From Clostridium beijerinckii (GTDB taxonomy: Bacteria; Bacillota; Clostridia; Clostridiales; Clostridiaceae), in NCBI RefSeq assembly GCF_036699995.1, contig NZ_CP144906.1:3979001-4043000 (forward strand): 64,000 nucleotides of DNA, given 5' to 3'. The position numbers were made by a program, and so were the translations under genes. Shown in pieces: positions 9,476 to 18,245 of the stretch (its first letter is position 1; each line of letters opens with the position of its first letter). The notes beneath the pieces were generated by a model. That model was given only the letters and a program-made list of their open reading frames with translations. It had not been told where the DNA came from and did not search any database.

Positions 9476-9524
9476 AAAAAATAGTAGCCCAATGATTACT
9501 CATGGATAGCTACTAATTTTTTAA
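9476..9524. terminator. Bidirectional terminator-like hairpin
   Basis: TAGTAGC (9482-9488) pairs with GCTACTA (9509-9515), flanked by A-run and T-run, so it can act on either strand. Confidence 0.55.
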
Positions 9525-9575
9525 CTATTATAAAATTATAGTGATACCAGTTGCCTAAGCAACTAGAATTATATA

Positions 9576-9683
9576 CTATATGGTTTTAAAACATATTTCC
9601 GCATGTTTATTTGCCAAATTGTTCTTCCGTAATATCAAGTGTCGAAAGGTTACCAGCGTCACTTTACTTTTCAAATTAGTCAA
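9576..9683 (-). pseudogene. Collapsed short-chain dehydrogenase relic
   Basis: After a good AAAGGAG site a TTG start leads into LTNLKSKVTLVT, the first strand of a short-chain dehydrogenase, and then loses the glycine-rich loop. A shifted frame immediately afterwards reads LDITEEQFGK, which matches the mid-protein motif seen as LEVTEEEFDK in the intact SDR next door. This is an SDR gene collapsed by an internal deletion and frameshift. Confidence 0.5.
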
Positions 9684-9710
9684 CGCATATTACTCCTTTT
9701 ATCTAAAATC

Positions 9711-9819
9711 TCATAATATAGATTTTAGTCCAATCAGAGTATTATTATCTGTAGCTTTTACATCGGTATTTAGCGAAACAGATGCCAACGGAGTAACTAT
9801 GGATTTCTTATCCTAAAAA
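9711..9819 (-). pseudogene. Unidentified coding fragment
   Basis: A 33-codon open stretch without a start (contains SIVTPLASVSLNTDVKATD) precedes the SDR relic on the same strand. Its amino-acid usage looks coding, but I cannot place it. Confidence 0.25.
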
Positions 9820-9889
9820 GAATCCATATATACACTCTTAATCAACGCAAGCTTATAAGCTCTTGTTGATCAAGAATAGTATCTTTTAA

Positions 9890-10654
9890 TTATAGTAAAG
9901 TACCGCCAGATGCTTCAATACGTTGACCTGTAACCCATCCCATTTCATCCGTGCATAGACTAGCGACAACACCTCCAATATCAGAAGCTTCTCCAATTCT
10001 TCCGAGTGCAGCATGAGAACCAACAATATCTTTCAAACCTGGATTTTTAATATAAGTATCTCCACTAAATTCAGTGTTAACAGCTCCAGGCGCTATAGTA
10101 TTCACTCTTATACCTCTAGCTCCTAATTCTACAGCTAAATATCTAGAAAAAACTTCTACTGAACCTTTTGCTGAAGCATAAAGTCCAGAACCTGGGAATG
10201 TAAAGCGAGTTAATCCTGTTGAAGTGTTCACAATTCCACCTTTGTCAGCAATAAGCGGAATTAGTTTTTGTGTCAAAAAGAAAACTCCTTTAAAGTGTAT
10301 ATTAACTATTTTGTCAAATTCCTCTTCTGTAACTTCTAAAATAGGAGTGTGATTTGAGATCCCAGCATTATTAATTAAAAAATTAAACTGCTCTCTATTC
10401 CATTTATCCTTTAAAACATCTGATAACTTAGATGCAAAGGAATCAAAGGAAGATATATTACTTACATCAAGCTGAATAGCAGCAGCTTTACCACCATTTG
10501 CTTCAATTTCTTTTACAACTTCATCTGCTTTTTCTTTTTGATTATTGTAAGTGATAATTACATCTATTCCTTTTTTAGATAATGTTATTGCAGAATTTCT
10601 GCCAATTCCACGACTTCCACCTGTAACTAATGCAATTTTATTATTTGGGTTCAT
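9890..10654 (-). CDS. SDR-family oxidoreductase
   Basis: A 254-aa NAD(P)-dependent short-chain dehydrogenase. It shows TGGSRGIG (about 10-17), NNAG, a catalytic Ser in NTSTG, and YASAK as the Tyr-x3-Lys pair, ending in the usual TGQRIEASGG. The substrate is not predictable. It is divergent from a MerR-family regulator (10882), and its own promoter has the long 19-bp spacer with a central palindrome that MerR proteins use, so MerR control is likely. Its loss-of-function cousin lies just downstream at 9576-9683. Confidence 0.88.
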   Translation of the reverse strand: MNPNNKIALVTGGSRGIGRNSAITLSKKGIDVIITYNNQKEKADEVVKEIEANGGKAAAIQLDVSNISSFDSFASKLSDVLKDKWNREQFNFLINNAGISNHTPILEVTEEEFDKIVNIHFKGVFFLTQKLIPLIADKGGIVNTSTGLTRFTFPGSGLYASAKGSVEVFSRYLAVELGARGIRVNTIAPGAVNTEFSGDTYIKNPGLKDIVGSHAALGRIGEASDIGGVVASLCTDEMGWVTGQRIEASGGTLL

Positions 10655-10812
10655 AAAAACCTCTCCTTTAAATATTTATTAACCATTTAGAAATTAATAT
10701 CTCATTATTTATACTGCTACTTATACTTCAAAGATAGTATTAGTCATCAGTTTTAATGTTAATCCAAGAAGGTATAAGTTACTTGAAATTTAATTTCCTA
10801 TGATTTATACTC

Positions 10813-10843
10813 ATGTTAATACCTAGAGATATCTCTAGGTCAA
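10813..10843 (-). promoter_or_regulatory. MerR-type promoter with 20-bp palindrome
   Basis: On the minus strand -35 TTGACC (10838-10843) and -10 TAACAT (10813-10818) are separated by 19 bp. The spacer is occupied by a perfect 20-bp palindrome (10821-10840, ACCTAGAGAT and its complement). A 19-bp spacer with a central dyad is the signature of promoters activated by MerR-family proteins. It drives the SDR gene. Confidence 0.75.
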
Positions 10844-10881
10844 GCTTTTTTTTTTATAAATTTTAAAGGGGGATTTTAAAA

Positions 10882-11304
10882 TTGACTTATACAATAAAAG
10901 ATATATCAAAAATGTTTGGAATTTCTATATATACAATTCGTTTTTATGACAAAGAAGGACTTCTACCATTTGTCATGAGAAATAAGTCAGGAAACAGAGT
11001 TTTTACTGAATCAGACGTAGGTCTGTTTAGAACAATTTGCTGTTTAAAGAATACTGGCATGCAACTTAAAGATATAAAAAAGTATATTGATTTCTGCATG
11101 GAAGGTACTAGCACCATAGATTCACGAAAAGAATTACTTTTAAAACATCAAGAAGTAATTTTAAATCAAATAAATGAACTCAATGAAAATTTAGACCTTA
11201 TTCATTTTAAAATAGAAAGGTATTCATCTCCTGACTCAGTCCAAATTATTAACGCAGAAAGAAAAAAATTTTATGATGAAAAACGTGAAAATAACTTACT
11301 ATAG
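10882..11304 (+). CDS. MerR-family transcriptional regulator
   Basis: 140 aa with the MerR winged helix (YTIKDISKMFGISIYTIRFYDKEGLL), the R..SGNR..TE second wing and a long dimerisation helix. The C-terminal effector region is short, without the Cys set of metal sensors, which fits the AdhR-like group that controls SDR and aldehyde-handling genes. The start is TTG 10882 with GGGGGA at 10868-10873. It is divergent from the SDR gene and probably controls both. Confidence 0.88.
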   Translation: MTYTIKDISKMFGISIYTIRFYDKEGLLPFVMRNKSGNRVFTESDVGLFRTICCLKNTGMQLKDIKKYIDFCMEGTSTIDSRKELLLKHQEVILNQINELNENLDLIHFKIERYSSPDSVQIINAERKKFYDEKRENNLL

Positions 11305-11610
11305 TAATCAGACTTGTTCTACTTAAACCTAATACTTCCTCTAAATATTTATATATGTATCTATGAAAACAGTTTTAATGGTGCATATTTGTATTTAAAA
11401 CTGTTCTCCTATAAATATATAATAAGTTATAAAGTGGTTCATGTGTAAATATGTTGTAATTCCTTATAAAAATTATAATAGATGAAATATTCAATGTCTA
11501 ACCATTATTTCTTCTACTAAAATTAGCTATTTACAATTTTTCAAGAAGATATTATTAAAACATATACGCTAAATTCTGCTAACTATTAATTGTTATATAC
11601 TAATTTCACA

Positions 11611-11628
11611 TTACTTATGATACGGTAT
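11611..11628 (-). repeat. Dispersed TTATGATAYGGTTC-type motif, copy 1
   Basis: One of eight related intergenic motifs, all in the same orientation. Read on the minus strand it encodes a short tail (IPYHK, stop). See the separate finding for the full list. Confidence 0.45.
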
Positions 11629-11687
11629 TTTTACCTATGAAAATAGTCCGAAGCAAGTCATATAAATACCTCAGACTATAAATCTTA

Positions 11688-11829
11688 TTTACTTATGATA
11701 TAGTTCACTCTTTATCATTCTAAACTCTTTTTACTGATTAAAAAGTTTGTATAGTCATATAAATTTCTGCTACATAGTTCTTATAATTCTTTTTTCCAGA
11801 TATAAAACAATCTAAGTTATTATCATAGG
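11688..11829 (-). repeat. Dispersed ~140-bp repeat, copy A (contains motif copy 2)
   Basis: This stretch aligns along its length with 22099-22240: a common edge (TTTATGATAYGGTTC-like), then shared blocks such as TAGTCATAT, TTCTTATAATTCT and AGATATAAAA.AGTCTAA. On the minus strand both copies also read as a weak coding relic (NYKN at equivalent places). Confidence 0.55.
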
Positions 11830-11852
11830 CGGCTTATATTGAAATATATACA

Positions 11853-13064
11853 TTAATCAAATCTATTAACCTGAAAAAGTTTCAAATCTTCAGAAGCTGT
11901 TCCTAAATACAATTGACTAAGCATAATTCCACCCAGTATAGCAAATAAAATACCATTTGCTCCATAGCCTAAGCAATACCATAATTTTTTATTGTTTGGG
12001 TCCTTTCCTAAAAAGCCTAAATTATCTTGTGTTGATGCAAATGCTCCACAATACCTATAATCTATTTCTATATTCAAGTCCGGAAATAAATTTTTAAGTC
12101 TTTGTTCTAATTTATCATATTGTTTTTCACATAATTTCTCATTAAATATGTCCGGCATAAAATTTATATCTTTTCCTCCAATTATTATCCGATTGTCATT
12201 AGTAGTCCTAAAATAATTGTATGGAACCTCATTATCTCTAATTACTACACCCTTATAGATTTCTCTAAGGTTTTCTATTGGTTTTGTTGCTATATTGAAT
12301 GCTGTGGTTTTGATTCCAAATGCTCTTTTTGTAAAAAGTTCAGTATTATATCCTGTTGCGACTAATAAAATTTTACCTCTAACTTTATGTCCATACACTG
12401 TTTCTGATATAACTTCATTTTCAGTGTAATTAATACATGTTAATTCTGAATTTTCATATACTCTTAATCCTTTTTTACAACTTGAATCAAGTAGTGCATG
12501 AGTAAATTTATATGGATCAAATTGCGCTCCTCCACCTTTGCTAAGTACTCCAGCCTTTACATCAAAAGAAAAAGGATTATTAGTTTCATCAATAAATTCT
12601 ACCGGAAATCCAGCATCATATCTAATCTTATATTCCTGCTCAATTTCCTTTATCTCAATCTTTTTATCTGTATACAGGAAGCTATCAGTTTTCTTAAACT
12701 CGCATGTATTTCCGTACTCATTTATAAATTCATCTATTTCATCTAATGCTTTCATTCCTAATTTATATGACTTTATAACATTATCTATAGACGTATAGGC
12801 TTTTAATTCCATAGCCTTACTATCGAGTTCATATTGAAGAAGTGAAGTAGTTATGCTAGTACTGCCATGAGCTATTCTTGATTTCTCTAGAATAACAGCA
12901 TCAATATTATTTTTAGTAAAATAATACCCTAAGATTGCTCCGGTAACTCCCCCTCCAACTATTATAACCTCTGTATTAATATCTTCTGTTAGATACTCAT
13001 ATTGTTTTTTAAGTTTATTAATTCTTCTAAAAAAACAATCTCCCTGCACATACTGTATATTCAT
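11853..13064 (-). CDS. FAD-dependent oxidoreductase (DadA/GlpO-like)
   Basis: A 403-aa flavoprotein with an N-terminal dinucleotide fold (VIIVGGGVTGAILGYYF, about 33-50, followed by an acidic strand end), a substrate-binding beta-sheet domain, and a C-terminal second FAD contact (YCLGYGANGILFAILGG). It belongs to the D-amino-acid dehydrogenase/glycine oxidase group; the substrate is not evident. The leading 30 residues before the fold are unusually long. It is transcribed alone, with no obvious amino-acid transporter nearby. Confidence 0.82.
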   Translation of the reverse strand: MNIQYVQGDCFFRRINKLKKQYEYLTEDINTEVIIVGGGVTGAILGYYFTKNNIDAVILEKSRIAHGSTSITTSLLQYELDSKAMELKAYTSIDNVIKSYKLGMKALDEIDEFINEYGNTCEFKKTDSFLYTDKKIEIKEIEQEYKIRYDAGFPVEFIDETNNPFSFDVKAGVLSKGGGAQFDPYKFTHALLDSSCKKGLRVYENSELTCINYTENEVISETVYGHKVRGKILLVATGYNTELFTKRAFGIKTTAFNIATKPIENLREIYKGVVIRDNEVPYNYFRTTNDNRIIIGGKDINFMPDIFNEKLCEKQYDKLEQRLKNLFPDLNIEIDYRYCGAFASTQDNLGFLGKDPNNKKLWYCLGYGANGILFAILGGIMLSQLYLGTASEDLKLFQVNRFD

Positions 13065-13293
13065 AATAACTATCTACTCCCTTAAGTTTTAACTAAATTA
13101 TAATAAAATTATTATTTGCCAAAATACTTTTAATATGTATAACAATAAATTAGTACACATGACGTCAAGCATCAGAAGTCATATTTCAAGCATTACTCGT
13201 TTATGTGCTCTTTTTAATGGAGTAGGTAGTTTTTTATAAAGATTATGTAGATGTAATCTCCATTGAGGAGTAGAAGCATCGTCTCCAAAAAAT

Positions 13294-13340
13294 TATAAAT
13301 AGCCTTAAACATTTTATATCAATGTTTAAGGCTATTTATA
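13294..13340 (-). terminator. Strong hairpin downstream of the CDF gene
   Basis: A perfect 20-bp stem (13294-13313 with 13321-13340) and 7-nt loop lies 21 bp beyond the minus-strand gene ending at 13361. The rest of 13065-13293 holds only the promoter side of the FAD oxidoreductase gene. Confidence 0.75.
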
Positions 13341-13360
13341 GCATTTATTTTGTATATCAT

Positions 13361-14542
13361 TTAGTAAAACTCTCTATCGAAAGTAATGATACTCCTATAA
13401 GAAGGATTAATATTATATATCACATCTTGTATTTGAGCTTGTAGTTCCTTTTTTTCGCTATCTTTAAAACTAGTCTTGTCCAATACCACATCAAATAATA
13501 TAGTTTTTTCTTCACTTTTTCCAACAACTCTAAAATCATGCATAGATACTATACCCTTTATTACTTTAATCTTTTCATAAACTTCTTCTTTTAAGGCTGT
13601 AATCTCAGGGCTGTCTGTATTAATTGGGTCCATATGAATTGAAAGATATACATTCATTCGTTTACCAATTTCCTTCTCAGCCTTATCTATAACATCATGA
13701 AGTTCCATAATAGATATATTGCTTGGAACCTCAGCATGCAAAGAAGCCATATATCTACCAGGACCATAATTATGAATTACAAGATCATGTACTCCGCATA
13801 TATATTTATAACTTATTACGCTGCTTTTTAGCTCTTCAACAAATTCCTTTTCTGGCGCCTTCCCAATTATAGTACCAAGCATTTCTCTTCCAAGTTCTAT
13901 ACCTGAATGGAGAATAAAAAGAGATACAATGAATCCTATATATCCATCAATGGGAAAGGTTGTAAACTTTGTAATAAGCAAAGAAAATGTAACCATAGAT
14001 AGCACTAAGATATCAGTAAAGGATTCTAATGCTGATGCTTTGAGTGCAGATGAATCAATAACATTACCTATATAATTTGTAAATCTATTAAGAAAAATTT
14101 GCAATGGTATTGCACAAAGCATGCAAATAAAACTTACTTTATCAAAAGGTATAGTTACGGGATGTAAAACACGCAAAAATGAGCTTCTTAGAAATTCAAA
14201 TCCTACTACAAGTATGGCCCCAGAAAATAAAAGCGCAGTTATATACTCTATTCTTCCATAGCCAAAAGGATGCCTATCATCTGCCGGACGATTTGCAAGT
14301 TTAAAACTAAATATTGTAACTAACGAAGATAATGCATCTGTAAGATTATGAAAAGCATCTGCTGTAATGGCTATACTATTTAGAAATAAACCAATAACAA
14401 TTTCTAGAATAAGAATAGAAGAATTTATTATTATCCCGACATTTCCTCCAAGAGTCCCGTAAGATTGCCTTACTGATTGGGAATTTACATTTTTGTGGTC
14501 TTTAACAAATTTTCTTATTAAAAAATCAAAAATAGATTTCAT
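13361..14542 (-). CDS. Cation diffusion facilitator (CDF) family efflux protein
   Basis: A 393-aa inner-membrane exporter of divalent metal ions (Zn, Mn, Fe or Co). Six membrane helices lie in the first 220 residues, with the CDF metal motifs: an HNLTD motif (DAFHNLTDALSS) in helix 2 and a corresponding D..TD in helix 5 (ESFTDI). DDRHPFGYGRIEY is the typical cytosolic loop. The C-terminal 170 residues form the regulatory domain (VHDLVIHNYGPG), here longer than usual with an extra ferredoxin-like segment. HNLTD rather than HMLTD favours Mn/Fe-type over classical Zn members, but that is inference. Confidence 0.9.
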   Translation of the reverse strand: MKSIFDFLIRKFVKDHKNVNSQSVRQSYGTLGGNVGIIINSSILILEIVIGLFLNSIAITADAFHNLTDALSSLVTIFSFKLANRPADDRHPFGYGRIEYITALLFSGAILVVGFEFLRSSFLRVLHPVTIPFDKVSFICMLCAIPLQIFLNRFTNYIGNVIDSSALKASALESFTDILVLSMVTFSLLITKFTTFPIDGYIGFIVSLFILHSGIELGREMLGTIIGKAPEKEFVEELKSSVISYKYICGVHDLVIHNYGPGRYMASLHAEVPSNISIMELHDVIDKAEKEIGKRMNVYLSIHMDPINTDSPEITALKEEVYEKIKVIKGIVSMHDFRVVGKSEEKTILFDVVLDKTSFKDSEKKELQAQIQDVIYNINPSYRSIITFDREFY

Positions 14543-14954
14543 ATATTTCGCCTTCCACCGTTTTATCTTATTTATTCCACGTATGTTTATATATGCGTTT
14601 AATCAATAAATTAACACTATAAACTTACTCAATAATTCAGCGTATTATTAAATATTATACCATAAAATTCCTTATACAGTATAATAAACAGCTCATATGC
14701 TAATGAGCTGCTTATTATATATTTAGAGCAAATTATCGGCAAAAAAGCTCATTTATTTATAGTACGGTTCAGCGTATTAGTAATAAGTTGATACTCCATT
14801 TTCCTTACTCGCTTATTATATTTATGCACAATCAAATAAATAACAAATCCATTTGCCAGTGTATTTTCCATGGCAATTTCGTACTTGTTATTTATTTTCA
14901 TGTACCTTACTTTATTAAATCTAGGTAGTTATACAGACACAATATTTATTAATC
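14543..14954. other. Intergenic region with hairpins and a dispersed-motif copy
   Basis: 412 bases without a gene. A long AT-rich hairpin (arms 14681-14696 and 14703-14718) and one copy of the dispersed motif (14753-14770, minus-strand tail AEPYYK, stop) are the only structures I see. Confidence 0.5.
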
Positions 14955-16316
14955 CTAGTTTGCTACTACTTGATTATTTTTTATTTTATTATTAAAAATA
15001 ATATATAGTATCGCTCCAGTTAAAAAGGTAATTATTTCTGTAATGGTCATAGACCATATAACACCATGCAATCCATAGAAATTATTCAATACTATTATGA
15101 CAGGAATAAAAAGAATTCCTTGTGTAATTCCCATAATTGTAGATGGTATTCCTTGACCTGATGCTTGAAAAATTCCTGTAAATAATGTAGTAAATCCATT
15201 GAAAAATGCGGAAATAAGCATCGCTGTCATGATATAAACTCCAACAGTTAATACTGCTGAATCATTAGAAAACAGATGAATAATTACATTTCTAAAAATA
15301 AAAACTAAAGTAACAAATCCACCTGATAATCCTAAAATCCATAAAGCTGATTGTTTTATACTGTCTTTTAATCTCTTAAAGTTTTCATTAGAAAAATTAT
15401 ATGCAATTAAAGGAATAATTCCTAATGCAAGCCCCATTGCAAGAAATTCTGGTACTTGTACAAGTCTCAAGGCAATACCAAAACTAGCTACTACACTTTC
15501 TCCATATCTAATTGAATAATTATTCAAAAGAAGCGTTGTAATAATTAGAAAACCAGCTAGGAACAATTCAGAAACCCCAACTTTATATATCTCTATTTTA
15601 TCTTTAAGAGAAATATTAAAATTCTTAATAAATCCTTTTAAATTCTCACTTTTTGTTTCCAAGTAGTAAATATAATAAATTGATGAAGCTATATTAGCTA
15701 AAATCATTGATAATGCTACCCCTACAACATCAAATCTAAATACTAGTATAAATAATGGGTCAAATATAAGACCAAAAATTGTACTTACAACCATTCCGAA
15801 CATTGATTCTTTTGATGCTCCTTCTGCTCTCACAACTTGCTCCAATGCGAAGTTCATTATAATTGCAAAACCACCAATAAACATAGTTAAAGAATAACTT
15901 TTTGTATAATTAATAATAGCAGAAGTATCTGCCCCCAAAATCTTAACAATAGGATTAAGTGCTATCATGGCAATTATTCCAAGCAAAATTCCTATAATAA
16001 TACTACTATAAAAAGAATATCCAGCTATCTTCTTAGCTTTCTCTTTATCTTGTTTAGCAATAAGACGGGTTATAAATGTTCCGCCTCCTGCCCCTAACAT
16101 ATTTCCAAAAGCCATTAGTATAGTGAAGATTGGTAGTCCTAAAGTGATAGCAGTTAACATATCTGTATTGTTTAATAGTCCAATAAAAAAAGCATTAATA
16201 ACGTTATATATTGTACCTACTGACATACCGATCATCATAGGAATAGATAAATGTGCAATTGCCTTAGTAATCGGTGCACTTTCTAGATAATATTCGTTTG
16301 AAAATTTTTGTTTCAT
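14955..16316 (-). CDS. MATE-family multidrug efflux protein
   Basis: A 453-aa membrane exporter with twelve predicted helices in two MATE repeats. Features include the opening PITKAIAHLSIPMMIGMSVG, GGGTFITRLIAKQDKEKA after helix 2, and EGASK in the first-half loop (VVRAEGASKES). The ATG at 16316 follows GGAGG; the in-frame ATG at 16331 is part of that site. It is downstream of a MarR gene (16401-16838) in the same direction and carries its own copy of the MarR palindrome at 16357-16370, so repression by MarR and release by a drug-like ligand is likely. Confidence 0.92.
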   Translation of the reverse strand: MKQKFSNEYYLESAPITKAIAHLSIPMMIGMSVGTIYNVINAFFIGLLNNTDMLTAITLGLPIFTILMAFGNMLGAGGGTFITRLIAKQDKEKAKKIAGYSFYSSIIIGILLGIIAMIALNPIVKILGADTSAIINYTKSYSLTMFIGGFAIIMNFALEQVVRAEGASKESMFGMVVSTIFGLIFDPLFILVFRFDVVGVALSMILANIASSIYYIYYLETKSENLKGFIKNFNISLKDKIEIYKVGVSELFLAGFLIITTLLLNNYSIRYGESVVASFGIALRLVQVPEFLAMGLALGIIPLIAYNFSNENFKRLKDSIKQSALWILGLSGGFVTLVFIFRNVIIHLFSNDSAVLTVGVYIMTAMLISAFFNGFTTLFTGIFQASGQGIPSTIMGITQGILFIPVIIVLNNFYGLHGVIWSMTITEIITFLTGAILYIIFNNKIKNNQVVAN

Positions 16317-16356
16317 AATTTCATCCTCCATAATAAGTTTTATTAGAATTCATATT

Positions 16357-16370
16357 CTTAGAATTCTAAG
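16357..16370 (-). promoter_or_regulatory. 14-bp palindrome, candidate MarR operator of the MATE gene
   Basis: CTTAGAATTCTAAG is a perfect palindrome between marR and the MATE gene, with a further half-like TTAGAATTC at 16343-16351. The same core recurs in the marR promoter at 16861-16872. Confidence 0.6.
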
Positions 16371-16400
16371 TTTTTAGTTATAAGTTATTATATTAATAAC

Positions 16401-16838
16401 TTATAGATTTCTATCTACTTTCAATAACAAAGCTAACAAAGTTTCCTTCTCTTGTTCCGTCAAGTTTGCAAAAATATTTTCCTCTGCCTCAACTACCAAT
16501 TTATTAAAATCTTCTATAAGCTCAGCACCTTTAGGCAATACATATATATATTTTTGTCTCTCATTTTCTTTAGGAATTCTTCTTTCAATATATCCTTTCT
16601 TCTCTAATCCTTGCAGCATACTTGTAATACTTGCTTCTGTACGTTGAAAGACTTTTGCCAAATCTTTTTGAATAATACCACTGTCTTGATGTTCATAAAT
16701 ATAACCTATCATGCGTCCTTGTTGAGAATTCAATCCTAACTTTTTGACTTTTTCATCAGAACTGAGTTTCATTTTTATCGCAATGCTTCTAATTAATTGT
16801 GAATATGGTGTTTCTACAGAGTATCCAGACTTAGTCAT
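16401..16838 (-). CDS. MarR-family transcriptional repressor
   Basis: 145 aa with the MarR winged helix: KDLAKVFQRTEASITSMLQGLEKKG as recognition region and RRIPKENERQKYIYVLPKG as the wing. An AGGAGGG site precedes the ATG. The promoter (TTGACA, 17 bp, TAAACT) is followed by the palindrome TTAGAATTCTAA at 16861-16872, also found before the MATE gene, so the protein probably represses itself and the exporter. Confidence 0.9.
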   Translation of the reverse strand: MTKSGYSVETPYSQLIRSIAIKMKLSSDEKVKKLGLNSQQGRMIGYIYEHQDSGIIQKDLAKVFQRTEASITSMLQGLEKKGYIERRIPKENERQKYIYVLPKGAELIEDFNKLVVEAEENIFANLTEQEKETLLALLLKVDRNL

Positions 16839-16860
16839 TCAAATCCCTCCTAAACTTCAC

Positions 16861-16909
16861 TTAGAATTCTAACTATTTATAGTTTAACAATTAGAGTTGT
16901 AAGTGTCAA
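16861..16909 (-). promoter_or_regulatory. Promoter and operator of the marR gene
   Basis: Minus-strand -35 TTGACA (16904-16909), 17-bp spacer, -10 TAAACT (16881-16886), then palindrome TTAGAATTCTAA (16861-16872) in the early transcribed region. Binding there would block elongation or initiation. Confidence 0.65.
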
Positions 16910-16966
16910 TATTTATTTCTTATAATTATTTCTATATTTATAATATTTCTTTTTTTACATGCTATC

Positions 16967-17020
16967 TTTTACTTATGATATGGTTCACCGTATCAATGGT
17001 AAGTGATAACCTTTTTATTA
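16967..17020 (-). repeat. Dispersed motif copy 4, with palindromic extension
   Basis: The motif at 16967-16986 is followed by a partly inverted copy (CCGTATCA..GGTAAGT), making a hairpin. On the minus strand it ends in YGEPYHK, stop. Confidence 0.45.
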
Positions 17021-17064
17021 AAATAAGATGTCCATTCTTTGAATATCCTATTTGTTATCATATT

Positions 17065-17184
17065 TTAGTTACTTTTCGCTCTTCTAAGTATATTTATTTC
17101 TTTATATGTAAGTCCTGTAAGCTTAGTTATTGCTTCATTATCTAATCCCATTTCTATTGCTTTTATCGCCGTTTTAGACACTTT
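17065..17184 (-). pseudogene. Relic of an Rpn/PD-(D/E)XK-type transposase C-terminus
   Basis: An open frame without a start reads KTAIKAIEMGLDNEAITKLTG and then LTYKEINILRR. The pattern of a helical 'ai.m...gl..e.I.k.TGLt..eI' tail is typical of the C-terminus of Rpn-family recombination-promoting nucleases. Stops bound both ends, so it is a fragment. The rest of 16839-17244 is AT-rich and holds the marR promoter and one dispersed motif. Confidence 0.45.
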
Positions 17185-17244
17185 TTAAGTTATACATAAT
17201 TATTATTTTTAAAATATTTACTCCTAATTCAGTAAGCTAAATTA

Positions 17245-18132
17245 TTACACTTTAATAAGCTTAATAAACTCTTCAGTTGCTGTAGAAATAGGAATATTTT
17301 TGTGGGTTGCTATTCCTAAAACTCTTTCAGGAATTTTTTCTTTAATAGAAACCTTATATAATTGTTTTTCTTCTAGTTCTTTTTGAATATAATCTTCTAC
17401 AACACATGAAACTCCTAATCCTTTTTTAGCAAATTCAATTAATAAATCCATACTGCTTAACTGTATTTGCGGAAATACTTTTAATCCATATGAACTAATA
17501 TAATTATCTATAGAATCTCTTCTATCACTACCTTTTTCAGGAAGAATAATAGGATAGCCATCAAGCATTTCTTTTAGTGATATTTCTTTTTCAGAAACAG
17601 TCTTATACTTTTCTCCTACTACAAAACAGTCTTGCAATTTAAATACTTTATTAATATTAAGAGAATCTGTATTTTCTATATTCATATTTAAGATTCCAAT
17701 ATCTACTTCACCAGCCTCTAAGGCCCGAACTATTTTATATGTTGGCTGATCTTTAATATATATTTTTATATTTGGGAAGTTAATACTATATTCTTCTAAA
17801 TATTTCATAAGATAGTATTTGCATGTTGTACTGCATGCAGCTATCCTTATTTGGCCTAAAGTAAGATTCTTTAATTCTAAAAATTTTCTTTCTGCTGTCT
17901 GCATAAGTCCATAACCCTGTTCTATATATTTAAACAATACTTCACCCTCTAAGGTGAGAGAAACTCCTCTCGGAGTTCTATAAAACAATTGTCCTCCTAA
18001 TTTTTCTTCTAATAATTTTATGGACTGACTAACCGCTGGCTGTGATGTGAAAAGTTCTTTTGCTGCTTTAGATATACTCCCTAATTGTGCAGTAATATAA
18101 AAAATTCTGTAAAGTTCAAGATTAATATGCAT
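17245..18132 (-). CDS. LysR-family regulator (CysL/YwfK-like)
   Basis: 295 aa: winged helix with SISKAAKELFTSQPAVSQSI and LLEEKLGGQLFYRTPRGVSLT, then an effector-binding domain (about 90-295). The helix-turn-helix type resembles CysL/CbbR members. It is divergent from the small Cys-rich protein gene at 18246, which is a plausible target, with 113 bp between starts. The effector is unknown. Confidence 0.88.
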   Translation of the reverse strand: MHINLELYRIFYITAQLGSISKAAKELFTSQPAVSQSIKLLEEKLGGQLFYRTPRGVSLTLEGEVLFKYIEQGYGLMQTAERKFLELKNLTLGQIRIAACSTTCKYYLMKYLEEYSINFPNIKIYIKDQPTYKIVRALEAGEVDIGILNMNIENTDSLNINKVFKLQDCFVVGEKYKTVSEKEISLKEMLDGYPIILPEKGSDRRDSIDNYISSYGLKVFPQIQLSSMDLLIEFAKKGLGVSCVVEDYIQKELEEKQLYKVSIKEKIPERVLGIATHKNIPISTATEEFIKLIKV

Positions 18133-18245
18133 ATAAAAATTTAATATACCTCCTATACTTAATATTAATTTTACTTATATCTATTTGTTAATTATAATTA
18201 ATTTGTAAAAGTTAATCAAGGACTAAAAGTATTGGAGGTGATATT

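Larger units (their letters stand above)
9302..9889. other. Relic-rich intergenic region
   Basis: 588 bases without an intact gene. It holds a LysR fragment (9356-9411), a two-way terminator (9476-9524), an SDR relic (9576-9683), another coding fragment (9711-9819) and a hairpin at about 9838-9872 that probably ends the SDR transcript. Confidence 0.6.
11305..11852. other. Intergenic region with dispersed-repeat copies
   Basis: No gene is visible. A hairpin at 11368-11408 (arms AACAGTTTTAA) may end the MerR transcript. The rest holds two copies of a dispersed motif (11611-11628 and 11688-11706), the second being the edge of a roughly 140-bp repeat shared with 22099-22240. Confidence 0.5.

Noticed and set aside
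9580..9816. 78-codon plus-strand ORF
   Set aside because: It is antisense to two decayed minus-strand coding pieces, has no ribosome site, and its composition is not protein-like.
16903..17145. 80-codon plus-strand ORF
   Set aside because: It lies across the marR promoter, a dispersed motif and the complement of the Rpn-like relic; Tyr/Phe/Ile-rich low-complexity product.
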